From positions 25,362,802 through 25,426,801 of the forward strand of contig NC_063258.1 of the NCBI RefSeq assembly GCF_019578655.1: DNA of 64,000 bases, written 5' to 3'. Positions 1-12,282 of this stretch are shown here, in pieces. The position numbers were made by a program, and so were the translations under genes. The DNA comes from Ricinus communis. Lineage: Eukaryota > Streptophyta > Magnoliopsida > Malpighiales > Euphorbiaceae. Each line of letters begins with the position of its first letter. Positions within the stretch are counted from its first letter, which is position 1. Below the pieces are notes generated by a model that had not been told where the DNA came from, did not search any database, and saw only the letters and a list, made by a program, of their open reading frames with translations.

Positions 1-763
1 TATTTTGGCATAGAACACATTTATCGAGTCATGTCCTGAACCCTCTTTGGATTGATATTGAGTGTCTACTTGGAAAGTTTTGGATACTATTAGAAAGTGA
101 TTGTATTATTTACTTTCTATGGGAGCAACTTGTTCCTCGATGATTGAAGGATTTTTTGAACTATCTCCATGAAATTCCTATTCTGGCCTAAGGAAACTGT
201 AAGACCTTTTAATTCCTCAAGCTTTATTAATAGTTTTCCCAGAATTTGATTGAAGAGGATTCTTTCTATCCTTGCCACTTTAGCTATCTCATAGTCTACT
301 GGAAAATTGATGAGACCTTGTTTCCCTGGTTGGCTCCGTTCTGTCCCCTTCTTAACCCATCATTGCTGTACGTTTTTCAGGCTGCTTTCCTGGGGAACCT
401 TTAGTCAATCTTCTACATTGTTAATTTTTATGCATATTCTGCATTCATGGTTAAAATGACTTCCTCATTTTATGGCATTACCTCTTTGTTATGTTTTTGA
501 CCCTCAATTGTGTTTACTCCTTTCTTTGATGTTTGAGTGGTTAGTTATCATGTCTGCCTCTGATGTTAGTGCTTGCTTCTTGCTATATCATTTGATGCTT
601 CCCTTGCATTTGCTCGTGGCCTAGTCTTGAAAAGAATTTTAGTATTTGTTATAAAAAATTGTGAATTAAGATGGAAAACCAGGTGCAGGTTTAGCTAATT
701 TGTGTTCCATGTACAGATGATTGGCATGTAAATGCTAATTATGTCTATTTATGAATTTTGCAG

Positions 764-2012
764 ACAACATGCCATGCTCTTCTGGAGCAGAATTATTATC
801 TAGCAAGGTTAGTTTTTATCTTTCCATCAATAAGGAATTCCAACGGGCACTTGAATTCTTGATTTTGAATCAATGCCATTGTTAGTTTGTGACTTTCATG
901 TCATACTTCATTGTTTCCTTCTATTGTCCCTCAATTCGCAGTTATACAAAATGAACCTTGTGCTAACAATCTTTTGGCTGATAAGTTGGAAACTTGGGTG
1001 CTCAAAGTTATATCTATTGTAATATAGCTGACAATGGACCTTACCGTCCCCTGTTTTTGTTCCAGGTGCTTGATGACTGGATTTTAATTCTCATTAGTTA
1101 TTCTTTTTGCAGAAGTCTTCTCATTTACATGAATCTAGTGAATTAAAGCCTCTTTCACCTGGAATGGATGTCACAGATAGGGCTGTAAAGCTGTTGAATG
1201 CACATCAGCATTACAATGTTGGTCGCACTATGTTTTTGAAACGATCACGTCATTACTATGGTCATCACTATTCTCGAAGGAACTCAGGGAACCACGCTAA
1301 TGCCTCAACTTCTCATGGAAAGAATACCTCTTCACACAATGACAGACTTCCCTTCAAGTTGATTAGTCACTCTGGTTCAGAGCTTGGATACCATACAGGT
1401 GATGCATTCATGATATGTGACAATGGATTTGACACTGTATCTTGCAGTACTTTAATCTTTGGAACGTAGGTCACTTAGGGGGAAAAGATGCCTGCATTTG
1501 CATACCGTGTAATAAATGGGATACTTAACTAATTTTTATAACCTTGTTGCTGGTGAAAGCAAGAAATTATATTATTTGTTTTGGCATGCAGTTGAAATTC
1601 CAAGTAGATCAAATGTAACAAAAACCTACTTTTTGTTGGTATCAAGTGTGAATGCAACTTATGATTCAGAAATCAGCCTCTTGCATTTTCTTGCACTGAC
1701 TTCAATCTTTCTCCTTTCTCAGAGAACAGGGGAAAAGCATTTGGCAGGCCTGATAGGATTAGGCTTAGTTCCTTGGTAATGGATTCATCTGATCCAGTGA
1801 AAATGATATGCGGGATCTGTCAGAAGCTGTTAAGACGGAAATCATATTTTCTTGGAGACGCACTCTCTTCTGGGGGATGCTCTATTGTGGCTGTTCTAGT
1901 CTGTGGTCATGTTTATCATGCAGATTGTCTGGAGCATAGAACAAGTACTGAAGAAATATGCGATCCCCGCTGTCCATTGTGCTCTGGCGAGTTCTCAAGA
2001 GGACAAGAGTAA
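764..2012 (+). CDS. RING-H2 finger protein, C-terminal part (5' end outside window)
   Basis: This is the 3' portion of a multi-exon gene that enters from the left edge. I read exons 764-807, 1113-1398 and 1723-2012 (stop TAA). Each is bounded by AG/GT and the reading frame is continuous. The last exon encodes a RING-H2 finger: CGIC, then about 30 residues, VCGHVYHADCLE, then CPLC, which gives the C3H2C3 ligand set near the C-terminus. The residues before it are Ser/His/Asn-rich and low in complexity (HYYGHHYSRRNSGNH), as is common in plant RING proteins with disordered N-terminal regions. Family knowledge suggests an E3 ubiquitin ligase, but the substrate cannot be inferred. The finger has an unusually long spacer between the first and second ligand pairs (KLLRRKSYFLGDALSSGGCS). 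Exons before 764 are not resolved; 1-763 reads as intron. Confidence 0.75.
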
Positions 2013-3576
2013 TGTACATATTTGACTTCACTTTTATGATATACTAATTAGCTAGGACAGACCAGATATACTTAGATGGACACCTTAGGCAGAAACATAG
2101 GTGGCTGATTTAGTATATAGAAGTCAGGATGGAGATTCAAGACTCGCATTCTTTTGCAAATGTCTCATTAAATGCTAAGATATGTAAAAGAAGCGATTCG
2201 CTTTTCATGCTTCATTTTGTATCTTTAGTTCTGGTGGGAAGCACTGTGTTTTTGTCAAGTGTGATTTTACCAATAATGATCTGACCTTATGTTGTAAAAG
2301 TTCACAATATATTATATAGATTTGCTTCAGCGTGCATTAAAGTGTCTAAGCAGTTATAACTGCAGATTTTCCCTTATGTGTGGTAGCTTTCAGATGGTCT
2401 CATCAGCTTTCAATTGATACCCTACTTGAGGTTTCAATTCCTTTTCCCCAGTTGTGATGGAATAATTTATGGGTAAAGGGTGATTTGTTTCTAGGGAAAG
2501 GTTCGCTAAACTAAAATATATGATAAGTGGTATCGCAAAATAATATCTATTTCTACTCAATTCATCTTTGTCTTTTCATTAACTGTGTGTTTAAGGGTCA
2601 GTTTCAGTTACTTGGGTTTTGCTCAATTATTTTTCTAAAATTAATTGTCTTTATACAATTATCATTTTGTGCTGTCAATCTCTGAGCTAAGTTAGAACGC
2701 AAATGTGATGGCAATTAAGTTTTACTTTTATTAAAATCTATTTGTTCGTTGTCGTGCAAACGTTTTATTCTCTATGCTTAATGCTAATTGAAATTTAAGT
2801 TACTCCATATAAAATTCATGTATTCACGTAAATGTATATTTGTTTTTAAAATTATAAAACTAAAGCAACAATGTTTAAGAATATAATAATACGATTTACA
2901 ACTTTGATGGGAAAGACTCTTACGCAATGCCCATGCTTAAACAATTTAATCATATCCTTAATTATAAGTCTATCTTCCCTATTTCACTTTCATGAAAGGC
3001 AGGGGGTATCTACTTTAAACAAACTTCAGTTCATCCAAGACGAATTTGAGTTATAGTTTTAAAAGAAGATGCTAGAAAATCAGAGAAAAAAAAAAAGAAA
3101 GAAAGGAAGAAATAACAGAGGCCAATTTTCATTACCTGAAGCTTGGAGAAAAAAAAATTATTGTGACCATTAACCTATTTGGCATTAGATTCTCATAACC
3201 TTTACATATCAAGAACATGATAGTTAACATTACCATTCATGATTCATTCGTGTAACTAAGGACACAATTCAGCAAAATGAGCTGCTTATTTAGAATAACA
3301 AATTTCAACACTGGAAGAAACTCTTGCACATGAAACATTACTACACAATGCAATGTCCTAAACCACTGTCAATTGATGATACACAAAGCAGAGCACCTAA
3401 AATTTGTATATCATCAAGAAACTAAGTAACCTCCATAAAAGAAATAGAAGCTGTACAATGTTAAATAAACATGGACAAGGAAATACAGACATAGAAAACT
3501 TCTACCTTTTCCCCTTGATTAATTCATTAAGGATTGTCAGGAAATTAGCTTGGCTCTAACTGCCAGGACACAACAA
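2013..3576. other. Intergenic, converging 3' ends
   Basis: This stretch lies between the stop of the RING gene on the plus strand and the stop of the MUSTANG gene on the minus strand, so it should hold both 3' UTRs. It is AT-rich with a purine run near 3085-3115. I see no coding exon, RNA gene or clear repeat. Confidence 0.6.
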
Positions 3577-6536
3577 CTATAAGGGTTCCTTGCAGGTGGC
3601 CTTATTGTGCCCTTCTCCCTTGCACTTGCTGCAAGTCATTACCCTTCTCAGTTCATCGATTCTTTTAATTGGTTTCTCCTTTGGTTGGGGTGGCGGCTTT
3701 GGAGTAGTAGGAGGAAGGACAGGCCTTGCTCCCAAGGCGTCTTCTTCTTCGTCCACTGGCTTGGAAGTGTCTAAAACAGGATTTATGGACTCAGAATAAG
3801 TTGAACGGAAGTTATCAGCTGTGAAGTACTTTGAACAATAATCATACACACTAATCCCTTTGCGATTGAAGACAGCAACAGTGTGGCTGCAAGGTAACCC
3901 GGTCAATTTCCACTGCAGACAGGTACAGTCCCTTTTTACAAGATCCACAACATGAATGGAATCGTCATGAACCTCAAATAGGGTATCAGATGAAAATAAC
4001 ACTTTAAAAGCAAGTGCTTTTAGAGCTTCATCATGTAGTTTTTGCTCCTTGGATGGAGTAAGCTTTGTAGTCCACCCATTTGAATCCGTTTGACGTTTGT
4101 GAATCAACTCCATCATTTTGCATCCGAGTGCTTCTACCTTTTGTACAATAGGCAGCTCTCGTACTTCTTCAATCCAATTAGCATATATCTCTGCAATATT
4201 TACTGGAACATGAGTATAATGCTCACCCTTAAATAATGCATTTGTCCAATATTGTGGCTCAATCTGCACAAGCCAATCGTATGCTTTTGAAGAAACCTGT
4301 TTAATTTGCTCAGTGAACATCTTGAAACCATCAAGTCGAACTGCGTGTGCAGCACGCAATAAGCTTACAGGCAAAGCAGCTTTCCCTTCTCCCTCGAATG
4401 GCCCTTTTAAATTTCTCCTGAAGTTCTCCAGCAGGTGGTATATAGAATAACCATGGTGAGCATTCTCAAATATTTCAAGCACAGATTTCATTAATCCCTT
4501 CTCATTATCAGAGACAAAAGTTATGGATTGTGAAGTTGAAATTGCAGATCTCAACTGCTCCAAAAACCAATGCCAATTATCATCATTCTCAATGTCTACA
4601 ATAGCAAATGAAAATGGAAAAGCATCATCATTCCCATCTAATGCAGTAGCTGTCAACAAAACCTCGTGGTATCTTGATCTGAATGATGTAGAATCAAGAA
4701 ACAGAAGTGGGCGGCACCCATTCTCGAAACCGTGTATAGAGGCATGAAAGGATACAAAAAGACGTCGAAATTTGCTGATATCATCAATCTCAAGCTTCAC
4801 AAAACTACCAGGATTTGCCTCCATCATCTTGTCACAAAACCAAGGCAACTGGGTATAGGACTCTTTATATGAACCTTGAAGTTGCTCCCTTGCTTCTTCA
4901 ATTCCTCGCCGCACTTGTGAGTAGTGCAGTTCAATCCCAAAATCCTGCATAATTGCATTAGCAATGTCCCTGGGTTTGTGATGTGGGTTCTCCCTCAACC
5001 TGCCCTTTATAATGCTGACCAGCCAACTCTTTGTTGGATGAGCAGCCTTCCAAGATTCCCCTCCACATGTATGTTCATTATTCATCTTCTTTATCCTAAA
5101 TATTTCAGCAGATGGAACCCATGATGCATGAATTGACCAAGAACAGCCTTCAGCCGCACATATACCACTTGCACGGCTGGTATCGTTCTTTTTTAGCTTA
5201 TACATGAAACGATTTGCAATGGCATATTTCTGCAGCACATCCCTGAATTCAGCTACACTTTTAAATTCTTGGCCTACACCAATAATTCCATCTTTCCAAG
5301 AGGCAATCATTTGTTCCAAAGAAACATCTTGAGCGCTGACATCGTCATAGATGATATCAGTAGATGAATGATGAGAATTGTCCATCTCTACCCATGGTAC
5401 AACATCAGATTCCTTTAGTTGCTTGACATCAACATTTACAATACCAGTATCATGATTCCAAGAATCATGATTCCATGTATCATAATTCCGAGAACCCTTC
5501 TTGCGCTTAGTACTTTCTCTCGTCTCCTGCACAATTTCGATGTCAGAAACAATTGTAGGACCATTGGCTCCAATTTTCCATGATGCTGTGCGCCTTCTCT
5601 TCTTAACAGTATCAGCAGGGGTACCACTCGTATCATTTGTAACTGGGCTGTGGACAGTTGCATCACCAGCACGAGCAGCTGAGCGAGTACCGGCACGAGC
5701 AGCCGATCGAGTATCACCACGAGCAGCTGAGCCAGTACCGACCCGAGCAACTGAGCGACTACCCGCACGAGTAATTGATCGATTACCAGCACGAGTAATT
5801 GAGCGACTACTGGCACGAGCAACTGTGGGGGTACTGGCACAATCAATTGGGGGAGTACTGGCAGCATCTTGAGAAGCCATAATTGCAGGCACAGTCTCAG
5901 CCTGTTTTAAGCCGGATGATCTGCAAGTGACAACCAAATAAGTCAAAGCAAGTGAAAAGGGAAAAGAGAAAGGTGATACAATAGTAATAAATTACAATTG
6001 AATAACCAAAACAAAAGCAGTGAACTGACAAATTATTTTGAGACATTTCAGCAATAAACCCAATATACTTTGCAGTATTGTCAATGGTATTCTACCATAT
6101 GTTATCCAATAACAACTCCAACAAAATGGCAATCACGAGAGTTAGCACCTAAGCTCCTAGAAATAAGATATCAAGGAAGGAAAATACACCTGCTAGCAAG
6201 CATATGTACATCCTCATAATTAAAACCTTCTTTCCCAGTTGCAAAGATATCTGCAGTAACCGAGTCCACATGAAAATCATACATCCTCTTTAGGTCTTTG
6301 TCATTAGCTAAAGTAATGAGGGTCCGCCTATTTCCAGGAAGAAAGTACTTGATGGACAATGATTTATATTCAAAATTACACATCTCAGCCAACTTTAGCT
6401 TGAGATCATCAAACACAGTTTCATGATTGACATCTAAAGCGTGTGCCTCTCCACCAGTATATGATAAACATCCATCAGCGCTTGTCACAAATTCACCCCC
6501 ACACTGGCAGATCAGTATTAGCTTGTTCTTTGGCAT
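3577..6536 (-). CDS. MUG: MUSTANG-B type domesticated MULE transposase with N-terminal PB1 domain
   Basis: There are two coding exons, 6536-6190 and 5920-3577, joined in phase (AG+A = Arg116) into 896 residues. Residues ~1-100 form a PB1 (Phox/Bem1p) domain starting MPKNKLILICQCGGEF. Residues ~150-200 are a repetitive Arg/Ala/Ser tract. A FAR1/MuDR-like DNA-binding region follows, then the MULE transposase core at ~510-620 (FLDSTSF, FVSDNEKGL), a SWIM zinc finger at ~775-795 (CTCLQW...PCSH), and a C-terminal CCHC zinc knuckle (CSKCKGEGHNKATC). PB1 plus MULE plus SWIM, an intact frame and no terminal inverted repeats are the hallmarks of the plant MUSTANG-B genes. That family is domesticated, is probably nuclear, and affects growth, flowering and reproduction. 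First MULE-core Asp residues are present, but I could not assign the third catalytic acid with confidence. The start is the first ATG of the PB1 exon, and the splice acceptor lies 11 nt upstream of it. Confidence 0.9.
5669..5836 (-). repeat. Coding 24-bp minisatellite (Arg/Ala/Ser repeats)
   Basis: About seven degenerate 24-bp units encode RAGxRSxA-like octapeptides inside the MUSTANG reading frame (protein residues ~145-200). The tract is strongly basic and sits between the PB1 domain and the DNA-binding region. It is a likely site of length polymorphism and may add a basic or nuclear-targeting linker. Confidence 0.75.
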
Positions 6537-6760
6537 TGAAATTGCTTCTGCAATCCAAATAAACAACTATTACATAAAAAAGAAAAAGAAAGAAATATAT
6601 AGTAGATGTTCCTCCAATTTCTATGCTTCTCTGTGTAAAATAATTCCAATGGACAGTTGAGTTTGATAATTAGCAGTTACTTGCAAAAGCGAACAACAAT
6701 AGCAGATCTACTAGTGGACTATGGGAGACCATACAGGGAAAAAAAAAAAGAAGTATTCGT

Positions 6761-6801
6761 CTCTCTCTCTCTCTCTCTATTTATATATATATATATATAT
6801 A
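6761..6801. repeat. Compound (CT)n(TA)n microsatellite
   Basis: About nine CT units run directly into about ten TA units, inside the leader intron of the MUSTANG gene. Confidence 0.95.
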
Positions 6802-6930
6802 CACATTATTATTATAATACTTCATTCATAGGATTATTTACTATTTAATACTTTTGTTAATATTTTCTTCCTTTTTATGAAGAAAATTTAAAATAATAAT
6901 TTATGCGCATAACACGCATGACGAGCAATA

Positions 6931-6933
<3 letters not shown>

Positions 6934-6977
<44 letters not shown>
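6934..6977. repeat. (GT)22 microsatellite
   Basis: An uninterrupted run of about 22 GT units in the leader intron of the MUSTANG gene. It is one of the longest perfect dinucleotide arrays in the window. Confidence 0.95.
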
Positions 6978-6980
<3 letters not shown>

Positions 6981-8514
6981 AGCTGCAAAATTTTAAATGT
7001 TGATACACAAGCTCGCCTTATTGGAAAATAACAGAATAAATAGTGTTAAATAATCATAAATTAATTCCAAGTTACAATTAATATAATTTTTTTATCTGAA
7101 ATTTCTCGCTTAAAATGCAGATTAATGTCTTAAGCTATATATTCTATTTATCCAAAGATCAATATTTAATAAACAAATAGAAAGAAAGGTTACTTAGAAT
7201 AAGAAAGAAGAAAAGAAAAAAAAAAACTCTTCCAGTCCAATAATGGAAGTCCCAGTTTCCAAATGCATCCTAGGAGAATTTGTTTCTCTTTCTGACAGAA
7301 TGCTTAAACTTTGTACCTAGAGATATCCCTATCATATAGAAATAGCATCCGCTGATGGTCTCAAGCAAAGTATAGCATCAAACAGTGATCCCATTAAGCA
7401 TATTTCCAAATGGTGTAGAGAAGTATTGCAGTGTAAGCACGTACACTATGCTACAGGATATCAAGTTATGGGCAACACTGGTTTGGCCTCTCAAAATTAG
7501 ATGTCTAGCTCCGTCATTGACCATGAAGACAATGACAATAAATTTAGGGTAAACGCATAAAACACAACTTAGAAATTCAATAATTCTTGCTTTGAAATAA
7601 GTAAAACATATGCAATCAGCCAGTCACCACCAATTTGAGAATAATTATGGCTAGGTTCATCAAGAGAGAGCAATCATATGCATGAGCTGCACGAAGCAAT
7701 TCACTGCACTTTTAGGGTCTTTAGACAGGATGCAAAAAAACCTCCGACGAAAATAAAATTTATCAATTTCTATGTAATCCAGAGCAATAAACCCATATTT
7801 ATCTGTGACAGACTAGACATCAACATAATCTAAGCAAAAACAGACTAGTTTTTGCATTGCATCGTGACATGCCCTTCAATAAATTATTAACACATAAAAC
7901 CTCCAGCACTAGTGTAGTTACGACATTCAAAGAAGAAAAGAGAGATAAAAAAAAAAAAAAAACTAATAGCAAATAACCAGCCAAACCATCAAGTAAATAA
8001 TAATAGCAGAATAGCTAACAAACAAAGAGAAACAAGACAGGTTTTAGTGACTGAAAAAGATTAAAGTCAACCGCTTCAAAGATGTCCGTACACACTATCT
8101 CCATTACGAACTAGGTACAAAGCATGAAGAGACATAGCACATAAGGAACAAAGCTCTTAAAAACACCAAAGATCACAACAATTTTACTACTTCCAGCTAC
8201 TAAGCATAACATGCATTATCACTAAACACAGTTTCCATATCATAATTGAACCCCAAACTCAAAGAGAACATGGTCCAGTGCTGGTCAACTTTAAGAAATA
8301 TTAGCTCAAAAATGGAGTTTGCATCTTTGATCAACTCGTTATTGTTTTCTACTAAAGAAAAGAAAATTTAATAAAATCCCCACAAAGTTGAAACATCTAA
8401 AATATCAAAATTGAACCAAATAGAACGGAACTGAATGATAAAATTAGCGTTAAGAAGGTGATAAAAAAAAAAATCCGAGAGGATTAGCGTGTAAAAGAGA
8501 GAAAAAGAGCTTAC

Positions 8515-8640
8515 CAGAGAGGAAGAGAAAGGGAATTTGAGAATGAAGGAAACCCTAGAAATTGGGGGACTTGTGGAATTAGTGGAAAAGGGGAAAAGGA
8601 GTGAAATTATCCAAGTAAAGAAGAGAGAGGACGTTTTGGC
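8515..8640 (-). other. Non-coding leader exon of the MUSTANG gene
   Basis: On the minus strand a pyrimidine-rich segment, with the common plant leader phrase CTAGGGTTT, ends in a strong donor (CTCTG|GTAAGC, donor at 8514). It pairs naturally with the acceptor at 6548, giving a ~1.97-kb intron in the 5' UTR. No ATG occurs in the leader between about 8640 and 8515. The 5' boundary is approximate. Long 5'-UTR introns are common in plant regulatory genes. Confidence 0.55.
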
Positions 8641-8649
8641 AAAATGAAA

Positions 8650-9216
8650 CAATAAAAGTAGGGTTATAGTTTGAACTCAGATAAGTTTCGAGTGGTTGTT
8701 TTGGAAATTTGGTGACAAGGGGGAAGCGCTAAGGTGGAAAATGGTGCACATTTGGACTCTGACACCCGCCACATGTGGCATTTTCTTTTCTTTTTTTTTT
8801 TTTTTTTTTGTTAAAGCACTTTTCATTTTTGTTTTGATTTTTTTATATTTCGAAAACTAATGTATAGTTTTCTTGGCTCTGCAGAGATTAACGGATTGGG
8901 AATGGTGATGGGTTCAAGTATCTCGGGATCGGGTCGTACGTACCCGTTTGGTTTCGGAGTTGAGTAGTTTATAGCCGGATCTAGATATATTTTAATAAAA
9001 TATTTGATACCATATCATATTCATAATCTTACAAAAAATATTCATATTTATGTTTTAAATATTATAAATTCTATTATAAGAAATCTATTATAATATTTTA
9101 TTTGTTTTATCATCGATGCATTCTCGAATAATCAGGTCACCCCATGCAAGTTTGAGCACACTGCACTATTAATTGGAAAAATTCATTATTTATTCGTCAT
9201 GTGAGCTTTAAGATTA
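8650..9216. other. Upstream region of the MUSTANG gene, no gene seen
   Basis: It includes a poly-T run near 8789-8810 and a GC-richer patch at ~8925-8960. It probably holds the MUSTANG promoter on the minus strand, but I see no clear TATA box. Confidence 0.4.
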
Positions 9217-10216
9217 TTAGGTAAATAATTCCGTTGGTACTAAATTTTTATCTATATTTTTAAGGAGTACTAATATTTTAATTTTTTTCTTTTTAATATC
9301 AACATTTTAATTTTCATCTATTAGAAATTTATTCAATTTTTGATAACATGGAGGGTGGAGCTCTACATCATTATTTATCTCATCGTTCACGTTACACTTA
9401 ATTTTGAGTAAATTGTCTCATTAGTACCAAAATTTTACCTATTGTTCAATTTGTTTCTTTTATTACCACGACCATTATTTATATTTTAATTGATGGTATA
9501 TATTAGGATTCAAGTAATTCTTTATTGATGTGTTAATTAATATCTTATTTAGATGAACTTTTGGCTACCACATAAATAAAGAATACTAAAATTTCAATAG
9601 TTACTAATATCACTAAGAGTATAAGGAAACAACAATATAATTCGTTTTAGGTGGGGTTTAAGAAATAGTGTTTAAGGGTTGTATTAGCATTACTCTTTCA
9701 TTAGTATTATAGGTAGGGTTTATAGAAAAGTGCTAGTTATTTCCATGTATGACGTGATCATAAAGATCAGGAAATCTGATTTTTCAGAAGTATTACTTTT
9801 GTGGTTGTATGAAATGGTGGTTCGTCTATTGAGTATATTAGTGGTATAGACGGACTGTTGAGTATTGACAAGTTCTTTACTCGCATGAGAATTTGTTTTT
9901 AGGCGAGTCTCTATCAGCTACTATCGATTAAAACAAAACTAATAGTGTGCTACTAAAAAGAAACAAATTAAAGAATTAATATTATTTAGATATAAGTGGT
10001 AAAACTTTTGATATCAATAAAATAATTTATCTAAAATTAAATTTAAAGTGAACGGTGAATGAAATGCAGACATAAAGCATCACTCTTCACGTCATTAAAA
10101 ATTATAGGAATCTCAGTTCAATAGAAATTAAAATTTTAATACTAAAAAAATTAAAACATTTGTACTAATTAGGAACATGAATCAAAATCTTAGTATTATT
10201 GGAGCTATTAGCCTAA
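9217..10216. mobile_element. Non-autonomous inverted-repeat element (~1.0 kb), MULE-like
   Basis: The left end (TTAGGTAAATAATTCC...GGTACTAA) is the imperfect reverse complement of the right end (TTAGTATTATTGGAGC...CCTAA). The inverted match continues inward for at least 220 bp, covering ~9217-9450 against ~9985-10216. Inner segments at ~9425-9480 and ~9930-9995 contain a CAATTTGTTTCTTTT core that also occurs in the terminal repeats of the large MULE at 46.5-52.0 kb. No coding capacity is visible. The target duplication is not resolved; the flanks read AAGATTA and GATTG. It is probably a Mutator-derived foldback element. Confidence 0.65.
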
Positions 10217-11015
10217 GATTGTCCAACGTTTACTCGCCCACTCCACCATCAACCATCACTGCCTCCTAAAGAATGGGAGACCATTACTCTACTCCTCTCT
10301 TACGGAAAGCTATTAAGGGATTTATATTCTAAAGACAGTCACTCTAAATACTTCAAGACACTTTAAGCTCCATGTAATATTAATATAATCTCTTAAACAC
10401 TTATATTTTAAGTTATTTTTAAATACTAACTTAAATATTTGAGTGATTTTTCATACACATAGTTTGGATACCTCAATTTATTTATTTTTTCTTATAGATT
10501 TACCAAGAACAGTTTACCTGTTATGAGATCGGAAATTAGTCAACAAACATTAATTATTTTAGTCGCATTAATATTAAGAATATTACTACTTTTTGTTGTG
10601 TATATAATATATATTCTTAATAGGATTTTTCATTATTTACAAGAAATGAATATATAAATAATATGCATTACGTTTATAATAGATTTAGATAATTATCGAT
10701 ATCCCTTATTAGGTTTATAAAAAAATGAAAATGAATTCCAAAATTTAAGATTTTATTATTTTTAGGATGAATTTAATTAGTACCGTATTTAAATAAGTTG
10801 AAATTCGGGTATCACTTAAAGAGCGGTATCGACTCAACTATAAAAAGTATTCTCCAGTAACTCTTTATTTGTAAGGAAGAAAATATATGAAAGGAATAGC
10901 AAATAAGAATATGAATTGAGAGTGATTTCCATTGTCGGAAATAGGTCAAGTTAAGAGAAATGATCTGCAATTATTTTATGGTTAGAAATTTAATATGAGC
11001 ATAACTTTCCATTAG
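10217..11015. other. AT-rich spacer, no gene seen
   Basis: AT-rich sequence between the foldback-like element and the tRNA gene. I see no open reading frame of note, structured RNA or recognisable repeat. Confidence 0.5.
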
Positions 11016-11089
11016 GACCGCATAGCGCAGTGGATTAGCGCGTTTGACTTCGGATCAAAAGGTCGTGGGTTCGACTCCCACTGTGGTCG
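11016..11089 (+). tRNA. tRNA-Arg (anticodon TCG)
   Basis: A complete 74-nt cloverleaf. The acceptor arm GACCGCA pairs with TGTGGTC (one G-T pair). The D stem is GCGC/GCGC, the anticodon stem TTTGA/TCAAA encloses loop CTTCGGA with anticodon TCG, the variable loop is 5 nt, and the T stem GTGGG/CCCAC encloses TTCGACT. The discriminator base is G. CCA is not encoded, there is no intron, and a T-rich stretch (TTTTC, TTTTTT) follows within ~20 nt as a Pol III terminator. Together these point to a functional nuclear gene. It reads CGA arginine codons. Confidence 0.96.
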
Positions 11090-11096
11090 TTATAAT

Positions 11097-11106
11097 TTTC
11101 TTTTTT
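11097..11106 (+). terminator. Pol III T-run terminator of tRNA-Arg
   Basis: Runs of four to six T residues begin about 8 nt after the tRNA discriminator base, as expected for RNA polymerase III termination. Confidence 0.7.
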
Positions 11107-11109
11107 CTC

Positions 11110-11814
11110 CATTTTTGGTTTTGCTCTTTTATTCTTTTCATTATTATTTTGCTCGTTTGTCCATGCTTTCAAATGTCTTTTTTTCTTTTGCTTCATTTGT
11201 CTCTGGTGTGATAACCATTTGATGTTATTGTTTGATAAGCAATAGAACCCCTTCTACCCTGGGACCAATACTGAAGAAGGAGAAAGAAAAGGACCTCGGA
11301 CTCTAATAACTAAAACAACATTTTCCTCCGAACCCAAAATAATAATATATATAAAAAAAAAAATGTGAGCCAAGCAGGAAACAGTATTATCCAATATACT
11401 AACTCACATGCATTGACCTTTCAAATCACATATGTGAATGCTAAATCTTGGAATGACTGATGAATCATGCATTTATAAACTTGACTTTGATTTTTCTTTT
11501 TTGAAATGGCTTGACTTTGATTTTTAAGTCCAATGTCCTGTTATGAAAGAGACTGTTGAAACCTACAAAAGAACTAGACAGCTAAACTACAATATAATCC
11601 TTAATGCTTTTATTACAAAGTTGCCTGCCGGAAGGCCTGTAATGGCTATGAAATTATAAAACAGGACAGGGGGGCTTTTCTAGAGAGTCCTGCATCTCTT
11701 TTGAAGGACTAAATTAGGGTTTTTATCCTATATAATATCTGGTTACTACTGCACCTAGGGCACAAACAAAAATTTCAACTATATAAAGAGCTACTTATAT
11801 TAAGGTATGATCTT

Positions 11815-11851
<37 letters not shown>

Positions 11852-12282
11852 TTGAAGACTAAATGGATCGTTAGAGAGTCGTTGGACAAAAATCTGAGAT
11901 TCATACGATTATTTCTTTAATTTAACATTGTACTTATTGGCTCCATTAATAATCTAACATTATAGTTTTATTGTTTTGTATCATTTAAAAGTCACCTAAA
12001 AATGACTATTTATTAATAAGATAGTGAATAAATTTAATTTGGGCACCCACAAACTGTACTGATTAATGAATTATGAGTTAAAAGACTTAAAAATTTCCGG
12101 TTTATAAAATTTAAATTCTATTATACTTATATTTGAAATTTAAACTTTGACTCTTTTTTGTTAATGTATAAATTTTTACTTTTATAGCGAGTGTAAAGAG
12201 ATAATTATCTTTTAATTTATGTTGGTTGGGCTGAATTAAAAAGTTTAAATATACTTCTTAGAATAATTTTATTTTATTATGA
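11110..12282. other. AT-rich spacer with (AT)14 array
   Basis: No gene recognised. A perfect (AT)n microsatellite occupies about 11819-11847. Confidence 0.55.

Noticed and set aside
5436..5872. Long open frames on both strands over the MUSTANG repeat tract
   Set aside because: The 24-bp periodic GC-rich repeat keeps several frames open. Only the frame continuous with the PB1 and MULE domains is conserved.
6934..6977. Long (GT)n run considered as a recombination or Z-DNA element
   Set aside because: It is an ordinary intronic microsatellite. Nothing else in the sequence supports a special role.
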